This document shows positions 40,450-51,275 of a DNA stretch of 64,000 nt, one piece after another. The stretch is taken from assembly GCA_018398815.1 (NCBI GenBank), contig CM031626.1:39021829-39085828 (forward strand), read 5' to 3'. Source of the stretch: Conus ventricosus. Its lineage: Eukaryota > Mollusca > Gastropoda > Neogastropoda > Conidae. How positions within the stretch are numbered: position 1 is the stretch's first letter; every line of letters begins with the position of its first letter. Under the pieces are notes generated by a model that ran no database searches, was not told where the DNA came from, and saw nothing but the letters and a program-made list of their open reading frames with translations. Made by a program: the position numbers and the translations under genes.

Positions 40450-40722
40450 ACACACACATGCATGCATGCTCTCGCACATGCACACACCTAACACTAACAC
40501 ACACACACACACACTCGCTAAACACACACATACACACACACACGTACACACACTAAACGCACATCCACACACACACACACGCAGGGACACACACATGGAC
40601 ACTCGGGCATACACACACGCACACAGCATACACACACACACACACACTCTCTCTCTCTAAACACACACACACACTAAACGCACACACAACGTACACTAAA
40701 CACACACACACACACACATACA
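40450..40722. repeat. CA-rich microsatellite
   Basis: CA runs with ACTAAACGCACA interruptions. Confidence 0.93.
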
Positions 40723-41250
40723 TACTGCTTCCCCGCCCCCTTTCCAAAACAAAAATGCTGCTTTGCACTAAAAAAAATGCTTTGCATTTGCATCAATAGC
40801 AACCAGGTTAGTGTGTGTGAAAGGAAAGCAGTCCATGCATGATACAATTCTTCGGCTGGGTTCTGGTCGGCCAGCTTTGACCCGTGCGGCTGCACTATTT
40901 CTTTCTGTCATCTGATCGGGAACATGATCATTCATTGAGGTTTTTTTGGTTGTTGTTTTATTTCCCCCCCCCCCCCCAACTCCCAGACTCCTGTCACATC
41001 CCTTTGCCTGGAACAAGGGGTTTCGGTGTATGTCTTAGTCAGGGTGGGTTTGGCAGTAACATGTGACTTCATCCTCTCGTCAGAACAGCAAGTGTGTGTG
41101 TGTGTGTACGCATGTGCATGTGTGTGCATTTAAATGCAAAAGCCCATTTCCACTTTTATTGATGGGAACAAACATGATTATGTTCACAAACAATGATATT
41201 CACTTTTGAGAGGCTTACAAATAAAGTGTCCCAAAAATGAGACGCTTTAA

Positions 41251-42441
41251 AGGTCTACTTTAGAGGTTTTCGATAATTGGTCAGCTTATGCAGAAATATG
41301 AAATGTTTGATAAATTGGTAAAATAAACATCCGATTCGCTCCCGATCACACGAAATCGATCCGCGAAAGTGGGCATTTTCACCTGTAATCAAGAAAACGG
41401 GAGGTAATCAACTAAATCTTGGCATGGCTTAACTACTCTTGGATGTGACGTCACATGATGGACTGGCCGTCAGCCGCGACCTACACAATAAGCCAACGGC
41501 GACAGAAAGTGATTCTGATGGTTCTTGCACATCTCGATCAGTATTTAATTTATCATGTAAAAACAGTTACTATGATTGCGACAGCCAATGTAACTCTGGG
41601 ATGTTTCTGCAAGGCCTTTACCTTATCAGTTTGAACGCTAAGTTCTTTTTACCACGTCAGTTCCAGCTGGACCACGGAAACGAGCTATTCAGTTCCAGCT
41701 GGACGCCTGAACACATCATTCCGAAGGCGTACGGACTTTACCGAAGTCTCGAGGGAGGCTACCGACTGACTTTTTGATGCGATCACACGTGGACGGCGAG
41801 CGGAGATTCTCCTTCCTCAAGCCTTAACGTGTTCATTCAATTTAACAAGTGTGATCTGTCCATAGATAAGAACAGAATAAACGTGCGACTATCGTACTCA
41901 TCTGTACGAGCTTACCACTTCGCCTTCAAAGTATACGCGCACAATGCAGACGAAGTTTTTGATCCACTCGAACGGGCTCGGCAATTGTCGGAACAGCTCG
42001 TTTCCGTGGTCCAGCTGGAACTGACGTGGTAAAAATAACTTAGTGGTCCGGCATGGTTGCACCAACCGAATCCACTTCTTTCGAGTATCTGGATCAGATG
42101 GAAATGTGTGCAAAGAATATCCGTCTCCTGCTGAGCTGCTGCACACGCCTACAGCACAATATCTGCCACCCCCCTCGTGACTTTTTAGGCTGTGGGGGAT
42201 CGCAACTCGTGTTCATTTCACTTGGCGTTGGCTTGTTGTGTAGGTCGCGGCTGACGGCCAGTCCATCAAGTGACGTCACGGTTTTCGGTCTACCGCGCGG
42301 GGTTTGAACAGTGTGCAAAACTCGTTTTTTATCTGTTAAATTCTTCCGGCGACTTTTTTTGAAAAATGAATACCGTACTGTAGTTATATGACATGTAGAC
42401 CTGCTTTTAAACAAATTATCGAAAATCTCTAAAGTAGACCT
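41251..42441. mobile_element. TTAA-flanked inverted-repeat DNA transposon (MITE-like)
   Basis: Ends AGGTCTACTTTAGAG and its complement, with TTAA at 41247-41250 and 42442-42445. Inverted homology continues inward: GACTGGCCGTCAGCCGCGAC near 41460 and its complement near 42247-42270. CCAGCTGGAC segments near 41670 and 42015 are also inverted. No transposase is encoded. TTAA fits piggyBac or Kolobok mobilisation. Confidence 0.85.
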
Positions 42442-42689
42442 TTAAGGTCGTACTCATCGTGCTAAACCAATTTGCTGTCCCAAGTCCAGTAGACGGCCAA
42501 ACTGACCGCAGACACCTCTGTTTGTGGATGGGACACTGTCCTGCCCACGGTGCCAAGATCCACCACAGATACCTTGCCAAGAATGTTGTTGGCAGACATC
42601 ATTTCTGAACAGATGGAGCTAGCACCAAGGGTGTGCAAAGCCATCTTAATAAGAAGGCTGTTATAATTTTGTACTTGTAAACACTAATA

Positions 42690-44839
42690 CTTACAACTGG
42701 GACAGACACAGACTGGCCATCTTGGTGAATCAACAGTGAGTTACTACATCTGGGACAGACACAGACTGGCCATCTTGGTGATTCAACTCGGTGTTACTAC
42801 ATCAGGGACAGACACAGACTGGCCATCTTGGTGATTCAACTCGGTGTTACTACATCAGGGACAGACACAGACTGGCCATCTTGGTGAATCAACAGTGAGT
42901 TACTACATCAGGGACAGACACAGACTGGCCATCTTGGTGATTCAACTCGGTGTTACTACATCAGGGACAGACACAGACTGGCCATCTCGGTGATTCAACT
43001 CGGTGTTACTACATCAGGGACAGACAAAGACTGGCCATCTTGGTGAATCAACTCAGTGTTGCTACATCAGGGACAGACACAGACTGGCCATCTTGGTGAT
43101 TCAACAGAGTTACTACATCGGGACAGACACAGACTGGCCATCTTGATGAATCAACTCAGTGTTACTACATCAGGGACAGACACAGACTGGCCATCTTGGT
43201 GATTCAACTCGGTGTTACTACATCAGGGACAGACAAAGACTGGCCATCTTGGTGAATCAACTCAGTGTTACTACATCAGGGACAGACACAGACTGGCCAT
43301 CTTGGTGAATCAACAGTGAGTTACTACATCGGGGACAGACACAGACTGGCCATCTTGGTGATTCAACAGAGTTACTACATCGGGACAGACACAGACTGGC
43401 CATCTTGGTGAATCAACTCGGTGTTACTACATCAGGGACAGACACAGACTGGCCATCTTGGTGAATCAACAGTGAGTTACTACATCAGGGACAGACACAG
43501 ACTGGCCATCTTGGTGATTCAACAGAGTTACTACATCGGGGACAGACACAGACTGGCCATCTTGGTGAATCAACTCGGTGTTACTACATCAGGGACAGAC
43601 ACAGACTGGCCATCTTGGTGAATCAACAGTGAGTTACTACATCAGGGACAGACACAGACTGGCCATCTTGGTGATTCAACAGAGTTACTACATCGGGACA
43701 GACACAGACTGGCCATCTTGGTGAATCAACTCAGTGTTACTACATCGGGGACAGACACAGACTGGCCATCTTGGTGAATCAACAGTGAGTTACTACATCT
43801 GGGACAGACACAGACTGGCCATCTTGGTGATTCAACTCGGTGTTACTACATCGGGGACAGACACAGACTGGCCATCTTGGTGAATCAACTCAGTGTTACT
43901 ACATCGGGGACAGACACAGACTGGCCATCTTGGTGAATCAACTTGGTGTTACCGCATCAGGGACAGACACAGACTGGCCATCTTGGTGAATCAACAGTGA
44001 GTTACTACATCGATCAGACACAGACTGGCCATCTTGGTGATTCAACTCGGTGTTACTACATCGGGACAGAAACAGACTGGCCATCTTGGTGATTCAACTC
44101 GGTGTTACTACATCGGGGACAGACACAGACTGGCCATCTTGGTGAATCAACACAGAGTTACTACATCAGGGACAGACACAGACTGGCCATCTTGGTGAAT
44201 CAACTCAGTGTTACCGCATCAGGGACAGACACAGACTGGCCATCTTGGTGAATCAACTCGGTGTTACTACATCAGGGACAGACACAGACTGGCCATCTTG
44301 GTGAATCAACAGTGAGTTACTACATCTGGGACAGACACAGACTGGCCATCTTGGTGATTCAACAGAGTTACTACATCGGGGACAGACACAGACTGGCCAT
44401 CTTGGTGAATCAACTCGGTGTTACTACATCAGGGACAGACACAGACTGGCCATCTTGGTGAATCAACAGTGAGTTACTACATCAGGGACAGACACAGACT
44501 GGCCATCTTGGTGAATCAACAGTGAGTTACTACATCAGGGACAGACACGTACTGGCCATCTTGGTGAATCAACACAGAGTTACTACATCAGGACAGACAC
44601 AGACTGCCATCTTGGTGAATCAACCAGTGTACTACATCAGGACAGACACAGACTGCCATCTTGGTGAATCAACACAGAGTTACTACATCTGGGACAGACA
44701 CAGACTGGCCATCTTGGTGATTCAACTCAGTGTTACTACATCGGGGAAAAACGCAGGCTGGCCAACTCGGTGAATTAACACAGTGTTATTACATCAGGGA
44801 CAGACACATACTGGCCGTTTTGGTGAATCAACACAGAGT
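42690..44839. repeat. 53-bp minisatellite, main block
   Basis: About 41 units with CTACATCAGGGACAGACACA, GACTGGCCATCTTGGTGA and alternating CAACAGTGAGTTA or CAACTCGGTGTTA ends. The last units before the Tigger-like element carry more deletions. Confidence 0.96.
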
Positions 44840-44841
44840 TA

Positions 44842-45490
44842 CAGTAGTATCCGGTTATAAGAAACTCGGTTATAAGAAAACTCGGCTATAAGAAATCAAA
44901 TGGTTTTCCCCTGCTGAGAGGATTCTTTAACATTACTTAAAATACCTCGGATGTAAGAAACTCGGTTGTAAGAAACAGGTTTAGCTGACCCTGGCGAAAC
45001 TTTACCTCGGATGCAAGAAAGTCTCGGCTGTTGAAAGGTCGCCTAAGAGATGGGATATCCGGATGTAAGCTAGACAAAACGCAGGCGCTTGATTACGAGA
45101 GGTGTTTAAACTTTGCCCCCACCCCTGTTTCTCTCTTCACACCAGTGCATGCTCAATGCAAGGCAAGGCTTTGTACAATGTAAAGTGAAGATGGCTGACA
45201 AACACAAAAGACAAGCAATTTCGCTGAAACGGAAAGTCGAAATTTTGGATGCTGTGGAGAAAAACCCGAAAAAGAAAAGGACGTTGATTGCTGAAGAATT
45301 TCAGATTCCTCTTGCTACTCTGTGCAACATTGTAAAACAAAGGACAAATACAAAAATCAGTTCTTGGGCAGTACAACTGACCCGCAGCTATAGCAAAAGA
45401 ATAGGAAGGTGAAACATGAGGACATTGACAATCAACTTCTGCAATAGTTTGTCCAAGCGAGGTATGTTATGTTACTATCTCCACCCTCTC

Positions 45491-45569
<79 letters not shown>

Positions 45570-45846
45570 TCTCTTTCTCCCCCACTCTCCATCACTCACT
45601 CCCTCCCCCCCCCCCCCTCTCCCCTCTCTCTCTCTCTCTCTCACACACACTCTTTCTCCCCCCTCTCTCCATCACTCCCTCCCTCCTCTCTCTCTCTCTG
45701 TCTTTGTTCCGGATATTAGAAACACTCTAAAAAAAAAATTTTTAGAACTCTCGATTACAAGAAACCTCGGCTGTAAGAAAACTCGGTTATAAGAAACAAA
45801 CAAACAAAAAAATTCCCTTCAACTTTCTTATAACCGGATTCTACTG
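44842..45846 (+). mobile_element. Tigger/pogo-like (Tc1-mariner group) element, deleted
   Basis: Ends CAGTAGTATCCGGTTATAAG and the complement of CAGTAGAATCCGGTTATAAG, with TA duplications at 44840-44841 and 45847-45848. Inner CTCGG(T/C)TATAAGAAA repeats recur at both ends. It interrupts the 53-bp array exactly at GAGTTA/CTACATC. CT and CA microsatellites fill 45499-45715. Confidence 0.9.
45191..45412 (+). pseudogene. Tigger-type transposase N-terminus (CENP-B-like HTH)
   Basis: ATG 45191 gives MADKHKRQAISLKRKVEILD and then EKNPKKKRTLIAEEFQIPLA and TLCNIVKQR. This is the first helix-turn-helix of CENP-B/jerky/Tigger proteins. Sense is lost after TNTKISSW and the DDE domain is absent, so this is a deletion derivative that would need a partner transposase. 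Confidence 0.82.
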
Positions 45847-45848
45847 TA

Positions 45849-45960
45849 CTACATCAGGGACAGACACACACTGGCTGTCGTTATGTACCAAACACCACAC
45901 TCCTTCCAACTTCTAGGACAGACACAGACTGGCTCCCTTGATGACTCAACATCGACCCAA
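45849..45960. repeat. 53-bp minisatellite, right remnant
   Basis: The array resumes with CTACATCAGGGACAGACACA and decays within about two units. Confidence 0.85.
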
Positions 45961-46114
45961 TAAGCCCACAGGTATGACCCAGAAGAGCCCCAGCTCTAGA
46001 AGATGCTGCGTGCCCCACCCACAAAGGGAGGTAATTATACCCATGCCATCACATTGTGGCTGCACACCAAAACATAATGCGCCAAAGCTTTGCTTAAGGA
46101 GTCGAGTATTTATA

Positions 46115-46540
46115 GACTGGCGCAGTTAGATTGTTTTAAGAATTTTCATTGCGTCTGAAAGTTGATTCTCTTAACTTTCTTTCATATGGCCATCAAGGTA
46201 CAAGCCAGTGGTTTCAAGCAGACAGATTTAAATCAAAGGAATGAGACTGTTTGGGCGCTTCAAATAAGCTGGTGCAAAGACAGGGTCACGGATGAGTGCA
46301 AAGGCCTGAAATGTGACGTCAACTAATGGAAAGGTCATGTATTTTTTGAAGATTGTGCGCGATTTCATTTAGTGAAAATCCCCCCCCCCCCCCCCCCCCC
46401 CCCAAAGGGAAATAACTGGTGGAGAGTTGTTCTTTGGATCAGTTTAACATTTAACGCTGGCTGAACTTTATGGTCGGCCTTAAAACGCTTACATGGATTA
46501 TGTAGTGTTTCTGGTGCAAAATCCTAATTGTGGCGTGTGG
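46115..46540 (+). repeat. ~450-bp interspersed repeat, copy 1
   Basis: Shares GTCTGAAAGTTGATTCTC, GGTCACGG, GGTCATGTATTT and AACGCTTACATGGA with 49930-50370 (inverted) and 50440-50990. A C run of about 23 lies at 46381-46403. Family unknown. Confidence 0.75.
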
Positions 46541-46550
46541 CGTGTGTGTG

Positions 46551-47073
46551 TCAATAAGTAGACAGCGTACCTCCAGGAGCAGAAATGGCATACGTCGCCT
46601 TTTGTACGTCAGCCCCTTGATTAGTAGATGTCGCTTGAGACACTTTAGCAACAGGAGCGGTGGGTGTGGTTAGCTGTACTTCTGGAGCATGGGTGGCAGG
46701 TGTTTGCTGTCCTCCTAAAACAGCAGTGGCAGGTGTTTTGTGTAGCCTACTTTTGGAGCAGGGGCAACAGGTGTTTACTGTACTCTCGGAGCAGGCGCGG
46801 CAGGTATTTGTTTTACTCCAGAAGCAGGAGCGGCAGGTGTCGATTGCTGTACTCTTGGGGCAGGCGTGGCAGGTGTTGGCTGTACTCTTGGGGCAGGCGT
46901 GGCAGGTGTAGTTTGCTGTACCCCAGGAGTAGCGGTGGTTGGTTGCAGTCCAGTCCTAGGCAAGGCAGGTGTCAGTGGCTTGACCACAGCAGTAGGGGTG
47001 GTGACCACAGCAGTAGGGGTGGTGGGGGCTGCAGGAACTGCTGTCCGCTGATGTAGCATCATTACTGGTGCCA
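46551..47073 (-). CDS. Pro/Thr-rich terminal exon
   Basis: Holds the TPATPAPRVQ-type repeats. The frame is open from 47073 to about 46775 and resumes shifted to the stop at 46551. Six or more repeat units can be seen. Confidence 0.5.
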
Positions 47074-47148
47074 CTAAAAAAAGACGGAATGATATAATGT
47101 GAGTGTGTGTGTGTGTGTGTTTGTGCATATCTGTGTGTGCGTGCGTGC

Positions 47149-47215
<67 letters not shown>

Positions 47216-47318
47216 TGCATATATGTGTGTGTGTGCATGCGTGTGTGTGTGCGTGTGTATGTGGGCGAGTGTGCATGCGCATGAGTGCGTGCGTGCGTGA
47301 ATGTGCACTCGCACGCGT

Positions 47319-47386
<68 letters not shown>

Positions 47387-47474
47387 GGAGAGAGAGAGTG
47401 GCACAGGAAAGAGGACTGACCTGTGATTGATTTTGCATTAGGAGCAGGTGCCTCTTGGTCTCCTGCTGGTTGTC
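46551..47474 (-). CDS. Pro/Thr/Ala-rich protein, last two exons (partial gene)
   Basis: Minus-strand exons 47474-47421 and 47073-46551. The first has acceptor TTTTCAG and donor ACAG/GTCAGT and encodes GQPAGDQEAPAPNAKSIT. It joins in phase (G+TG, Val) to the second, whose acceptor is TTTTTTTAG. The second encodes APVMMLHQRTAVPAAPTTPT and then about ten-residue repeats of the type TPATPAPRVQ. Two small frame steps (near 46770 and 46720) must be allowed to reach GGTLSTY and the TGA at 46551-46553. Composition suggests a mucin-like stalk or disordered tail. It may be part of the Ig/TM gene upstream on the same strand, but I found no exon that links them. Confidence 0.55.
47103..47386. repeat. Inverted (GT)n-(CA)n microsatellite pair
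   Basis: (GT)n at about 47103-47260 faces (CA)n at 47320-47386 across 60 bases. It lies in the intron between the two Pro/Thr-rich gene exons and could fold into a long hairpin. Confidence 0.9.
47421..47474 (-). CDS. Small exon upstream of the Pro/Thr-rich exon
   Basis: 54 bases with canonical borders on both sides and phase fitting the next exon. The one base needed from a preceding exon is not located. Confidence 0.5.
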
Positions 47475-47767
47475 CTGAAAACATCATGGACAGACTGGCT
47501 GAAGTGCATTACATACAACTCGCATACGAACTGATAAAATGGGGGAGAGAGGAAGGCGAAGGAGAAGAAACAAGAGAATGGATTGAAGTGAAAGACTAGG
47601 GGAGGAGAGAGAGAGGAGAAAAGAGGGAAGCAAGGACGGGAAGCAGAACAAATTGTCCTGCAATTGCGCAACAGCCCTTTCCACCTGACGGGGCATGGGG
47701 GTATGTTGTGTGCATGGTGGAAAATTGGTATGTCTGACTACAGTCAGAAAAGACTGCCCTGTTACCA

Positions 47768-48133
47768 GCCGTATTGGCGAAGTGGTTGGCGTCACGGACT
47801 TCCTGGCCGGGAGATCGTGGGTTCGATTCCCATCAGAGCCGTTTCTTTGTGGAGTTTTTTCTGGCTTAACCGGATCCCACTGAGAGTCTGAGATTGGAAT
47901 GAGCTCAGCTGGGAAGACTGGGACCACACAGTTGAGTTCCATACACTTAATTAATGGATGCGTCTCTGAGCGTGTTGCCCAAATTTCCTGACCAACACTG
48001 CAGGTGTCTGTATTTCTCTGACCTGGTTGATACCAAGATATAAAAGTAAGCGTAGAGAACAGCTTGTCATTAAGTCTCAGACCAGAATGGAAATCCGTAT
48101 CATAATCATCATCATCATCATCATCATCATCAA
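47768..48133 (+). mobile_element. tRNA-derived SINE with (ATC)n tail
   Basis: Head has an A box TGGCGAAGTGG (47775-47785) and a perfect B box GGTTCGATTCC (47820-47830) at tRNA-like spacing, so an internal RNA polymerase III promoter. A unique body of about 250 bp follows, then an ATC trinucleotide tail at 48104-48133. The tail type suggests mobilisation by a LINE with a trinucleotide tail. No clear target duplication. Confidence 0.82.
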
Positions 48134-48923
48134 TCAACATTCAAAAAGAAAAAAGAAAAAGGAAGTAAAGGAGATCACAAATTTTATGGCCGTTCATGTC
48201 CTGCTCTCATGGTGACCTCAATTTTAATTGCCTCTCCACGTCTATGACCTCAATATGATTCTGTCAGAATCTTCAGCATCGACTGATTCACGGGGACGGT
48301 CGTCGGACGCACATGGTTGTGCAGGCTCCGGGAATGCGCATTTATTGTTATCAGTGGGGGGCTTAGTAGGTGGCGTCCTGCGTAAGTTGAATCACGACAA
48401 GCACTGAAATCACTCGGCAGCAGTACAGCATCTGGTTGGGTACCTCATGATGACTCGACATGGACTTCACCCTGTGGATTGCCAATGCCTTGGCTGTGGA
48501 AGGATGGACCAGGCTGTGACTGTGGATGGAGGGCTGGAATGAAGGGCGTCGGTGTACAGAAGACGGGACAGAACAACAAATTTCCTTTTCGATCGCTAGC
48601 CCTTAGCAGAAGAGTAAGATCTGGGGGGGTGGGGGGTGGGGGGTAAGGGGGCAGGTGGCAGGGCAAGTGGACAGTTGAGAGGAGTACCTTCTGGACCCCC
48701 TCCCCCCTTCCCCAAATTTGAAGCCAAAAAATGTGAACGGCATGTTACCGTGCGTCCCCACCCTTTCCTTTTCCCTGCTTTTACACGAGTTTGGAAATTG
48801 GGGAAAAAAAGGACCCCTCGGTCTAATTGGAAAAGGAGATCCCCACCACCCAGGACTAACCCCATCCATCCCACCCTTTCCCGCCCCATCCACACACCCC
48901 TTGCGCTTAAAAAAATTTTTTTA

Positions 48924-49457
48924 ATAAGAGTAGGAAGATTGCAGTGATGTTGCCCCTATCCCCAAGAGTAGGAAGATTGCAGTGATGTTGCCCCTATCCC
49001 CAAGAGTAGGAAGATTGCAGTGATGTTGCCCCTATCCCCAAGAGTAGGAAGATTGCAGTGATGTTGCCCCTATCCCCAAGAGTAGGAAGATTGCAGTGAT
49101 GTTGCCCCTATCCCCAAGAGTAGGAAGATTGCAGTGATGTTGCCCCTATCCCCAAGAGTAGGAAGATTGCAGTGATGTTGCCCCTATCCCCAAGAGTAGG
49201 AAGATTGCAGTGATGTTGCCCCTATCCCCAAGAGTAGGAAGATTGCAGTGATGTTGCCCCTATCCCCAAGAGTAGGAAGATTGCAGTGATGTTGCCCCTA
49301 TCCCCAAGAGTAGGAAGATTGCAGTGATGTTGCCCCTATCCCCAAGAGTAGGAAGATTGCAGTGATGTTGCCCCTATCCCCAAGAGTAGGAAGATTGCAG
49401 TGATGTTGCCCCTATCCCCAAGAGTAGGAAGATTGCAGTGATGTTGCCCCTATCCCC
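48924..49457. repeat. 38-bp minisatellite, near-identical units
   Basis: Fourteen units of AGAGTAGGAAGATTGCAGTG plus ATGTTGCCCCTATCCCCA; I see no internal differences between them. Confidence 0.97.
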
Positions 49458-49684
49458 GACAAGATGAAGACAAGATGGAAAGCATATATAAACATACTCC
49501 CAGTTTATCTTGAAAACGCGCGAGATATTCCATGAGGAAAAAACGTTTGGGTGTGTTATAGCCGTTAGTAATGGCTATTCTGGTAAACATCGGCCATCAT
49601 CTGTTACCCATAACGAACAATACTTCCGATTGACATAACGGTAAAATAAATCATCGGTTATCATCCGTGACCCATAATGAACAC

Positions 49685-49780
49685 GCCTACAAATTCTCAG
49701 AAAGATCGGCCCAGTAGTTTCTTCTGGAGTGACACATTTTGACCACGGACACACAGACAGACAGATACACAGACAGCATT
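49685..49780. repeat. Retroposon-like 3' end (GATCGGCCCAGTAGTTT ... CAGACAGACAG)
   Basis: Layout resembles 10735-10860 and RTE-like 3' ends. The family is not established. Confidence 0.35.
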
Positions 49781-49929
49781 TCTTCGTTCCCATTGTAAAG
49801 TACCTCCTGTTCTATAAGAACTGGGAGTACAAAAAAGGCAGAGTCAAAGAGAGTTACAGAAAGGAGCAAGTTAACTGGCACAGAGCGCCCAGGCAGAGGG
49901 AGAGCTCTTCGTACTGGCAGAGCCCCCAG

Positions 49930-50370
49930 GCCACACTTAGGATTTTGCACTAAGCCACTGTTATCATCCATGTAAGCGTTTAGAAGCCTACCATGTATGT
50001 GAGCCAGCATTTCATGTTAAACTGATAATTGACCAAAGGAACAACTCCCCACCAATTTCCCTTGGTTTAGGGGATTTTCACCGATGAAATGACAAATAAT
50101 CTTTAAATACATGACCTTCCCCTTAGTAGACGGCACATTTCAGGCCATTGCACTCACCCATGACCTTACATTTCAGGCCATTGCACTCACCCATGACCTT
50201 ATCTTTCACCAGCTCCAAGTGCTTAAATAGTCACATTCCTTTGATATTAATCTGTTTTGCTTGGAACTATCTGGCTTGTACCTTCATGGCCATAAAAAAG
50301 AAAATGACGAGAATCAACTTTCAGACACAAGAAACATTCTCAAAACAATCTAAATGCGCCAGTCGCTGAA
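49930..50370 (-). repeat. ~450-bp interspersed repeat, copy 2 (inverted)
   Basis: Complement matches 46115-46540: CCATGTAAGCGTTT, AATACATGACCTT, GAGAATCAACTTTCAGACAC. One part (CATTTCAGGCCATTGCACTC) is tandemly doubled. Confidence 0.75.
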
Positions 50371-50439
50371 TAACTGACTACTCAAGCAAGACCTTGGCGC
50401 TTTTTTTTTGTGGTGGTGTGCAGCCATAGGATCCCTGCA

Positions 50440-50798
50440 GGAGAGGGCAGCTGCACACTACAGACAGGCACAACTAGACTGTCTAGAGAATTGTTGTGTC
50501 TGGAAGATAATTTACCTTCTTTTCTTTCCTATGCCCATCAAGGTATACATGCCAGGTGGCTCCAAGCAAACGGATTAAAATCAAAGGAATAGGACTATTT
50601 GGAGGAGGGGCGTGGGTGGGAGGGGGGGGGGGGGGGAGAGGGGAGTGTGTGACCACGTAACGGAAAGATAGGGTCACGGTTGGGTGAGAAGGCCTGATGT
50701 GTAATGTCAGCCAAGGGAAAGGTCATGTATTTGAAGATTGTGAGTGATGTCACAGGTGGATATTAGCAAAACAAACAAAAGTGAAATGATTTGTGTGT

Positions 50799-50830
<32 letters not shown>

Positions 50831-50990
50831 GGTGGGGGGTGGGGGGGGGTGTCTTTCGATCAATTATCATTTTAACATCAACTGCTGACTCAAACTTGTG
50901 CTAGGTCTCACAACGCTTACATGGACTATAATGATAGCGATTCAGAGCCAAATCCTCATTCTGGCACATGGCCCGCGGGTGAGTGCAGAG
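50440..50990 (+). repeat. ~450-bp interspersed repeat, copy 3
   Basis: Matches copy 1 in order, with a long G-rich run (50798-50850) where copy 1 has a C run. Copies 2 and 3 face each other 70 bases apart. Confidence 0.75.
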
Positions 50991-51002
50991 AAGAGGAAAG
51001 GA

Positions 51003-51135
51003 GGGGACACCACTCTATGCTGGATGACCTGAAGAGGAAGGGAGAGCGGAGAGGGAAGGGGACACCACTCTATGCTGGATGACCTGAAGAGGAAGGGAGA
51101 GCGGAGAGGGAAGGGGACACCACTCTATGCTGGCT
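51003..51135. repeat. 55-bp tandem repeat at the TM exon border
   Basis: Two and a half units with GGGGACACCACTCTATGCTG and GATGACCTGAAGAGG. The GCTGGATGACCTGA part matches GCTGGCTGACCTGA at the TM exon's 3' side. Confidence 0.9.
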
Positions 51136-51144
51136 GACCTGAGG

Positions 51145-51275
51145 TCAGCAAAGCTCCGTCTTTTCTGCGGCGGGCAGGATGATGATGCGGTAGCTGAGGG
51201 TGGTGACCATGACGAAGAGGAAGAGACCCACCGCCACGCCGCTCACCACGTAGAATACCATCTCGTTTTCCACCA
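51145..51275 (-). CDS. Transmembrane exon of the Ig-like protein
   Basis: ENEMVFYVVSGVAVGLFLFV and the following residues form one membrane-spanning helix followed by basic and hydrophobic residues. An almost identical copy lies at 51361-51475. Confidence 0.6.

Noticed and set aside
42690..45960. CRISPR-like array
   Set aside because: The repeats are directly tandem without unique spacers, and the DNA is eukaryotic.
47768..47840. Functional tRNA gene
   Set aside because: Only the A and B boxes are good. The acceptor and anticodon stems do not pair well, and the sequence continues into a SINE body and tail.
48241..48600. Minus-strand exons around 48600-48445 and 48378-48241 (TPPTKPPTDNNKCAFPEP-type sequence)
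   Set aside because: The frames look protein-like and AG borders exist, but phases do not join to neighbouring exons and a stop ends each frame. Left out for lack of support.
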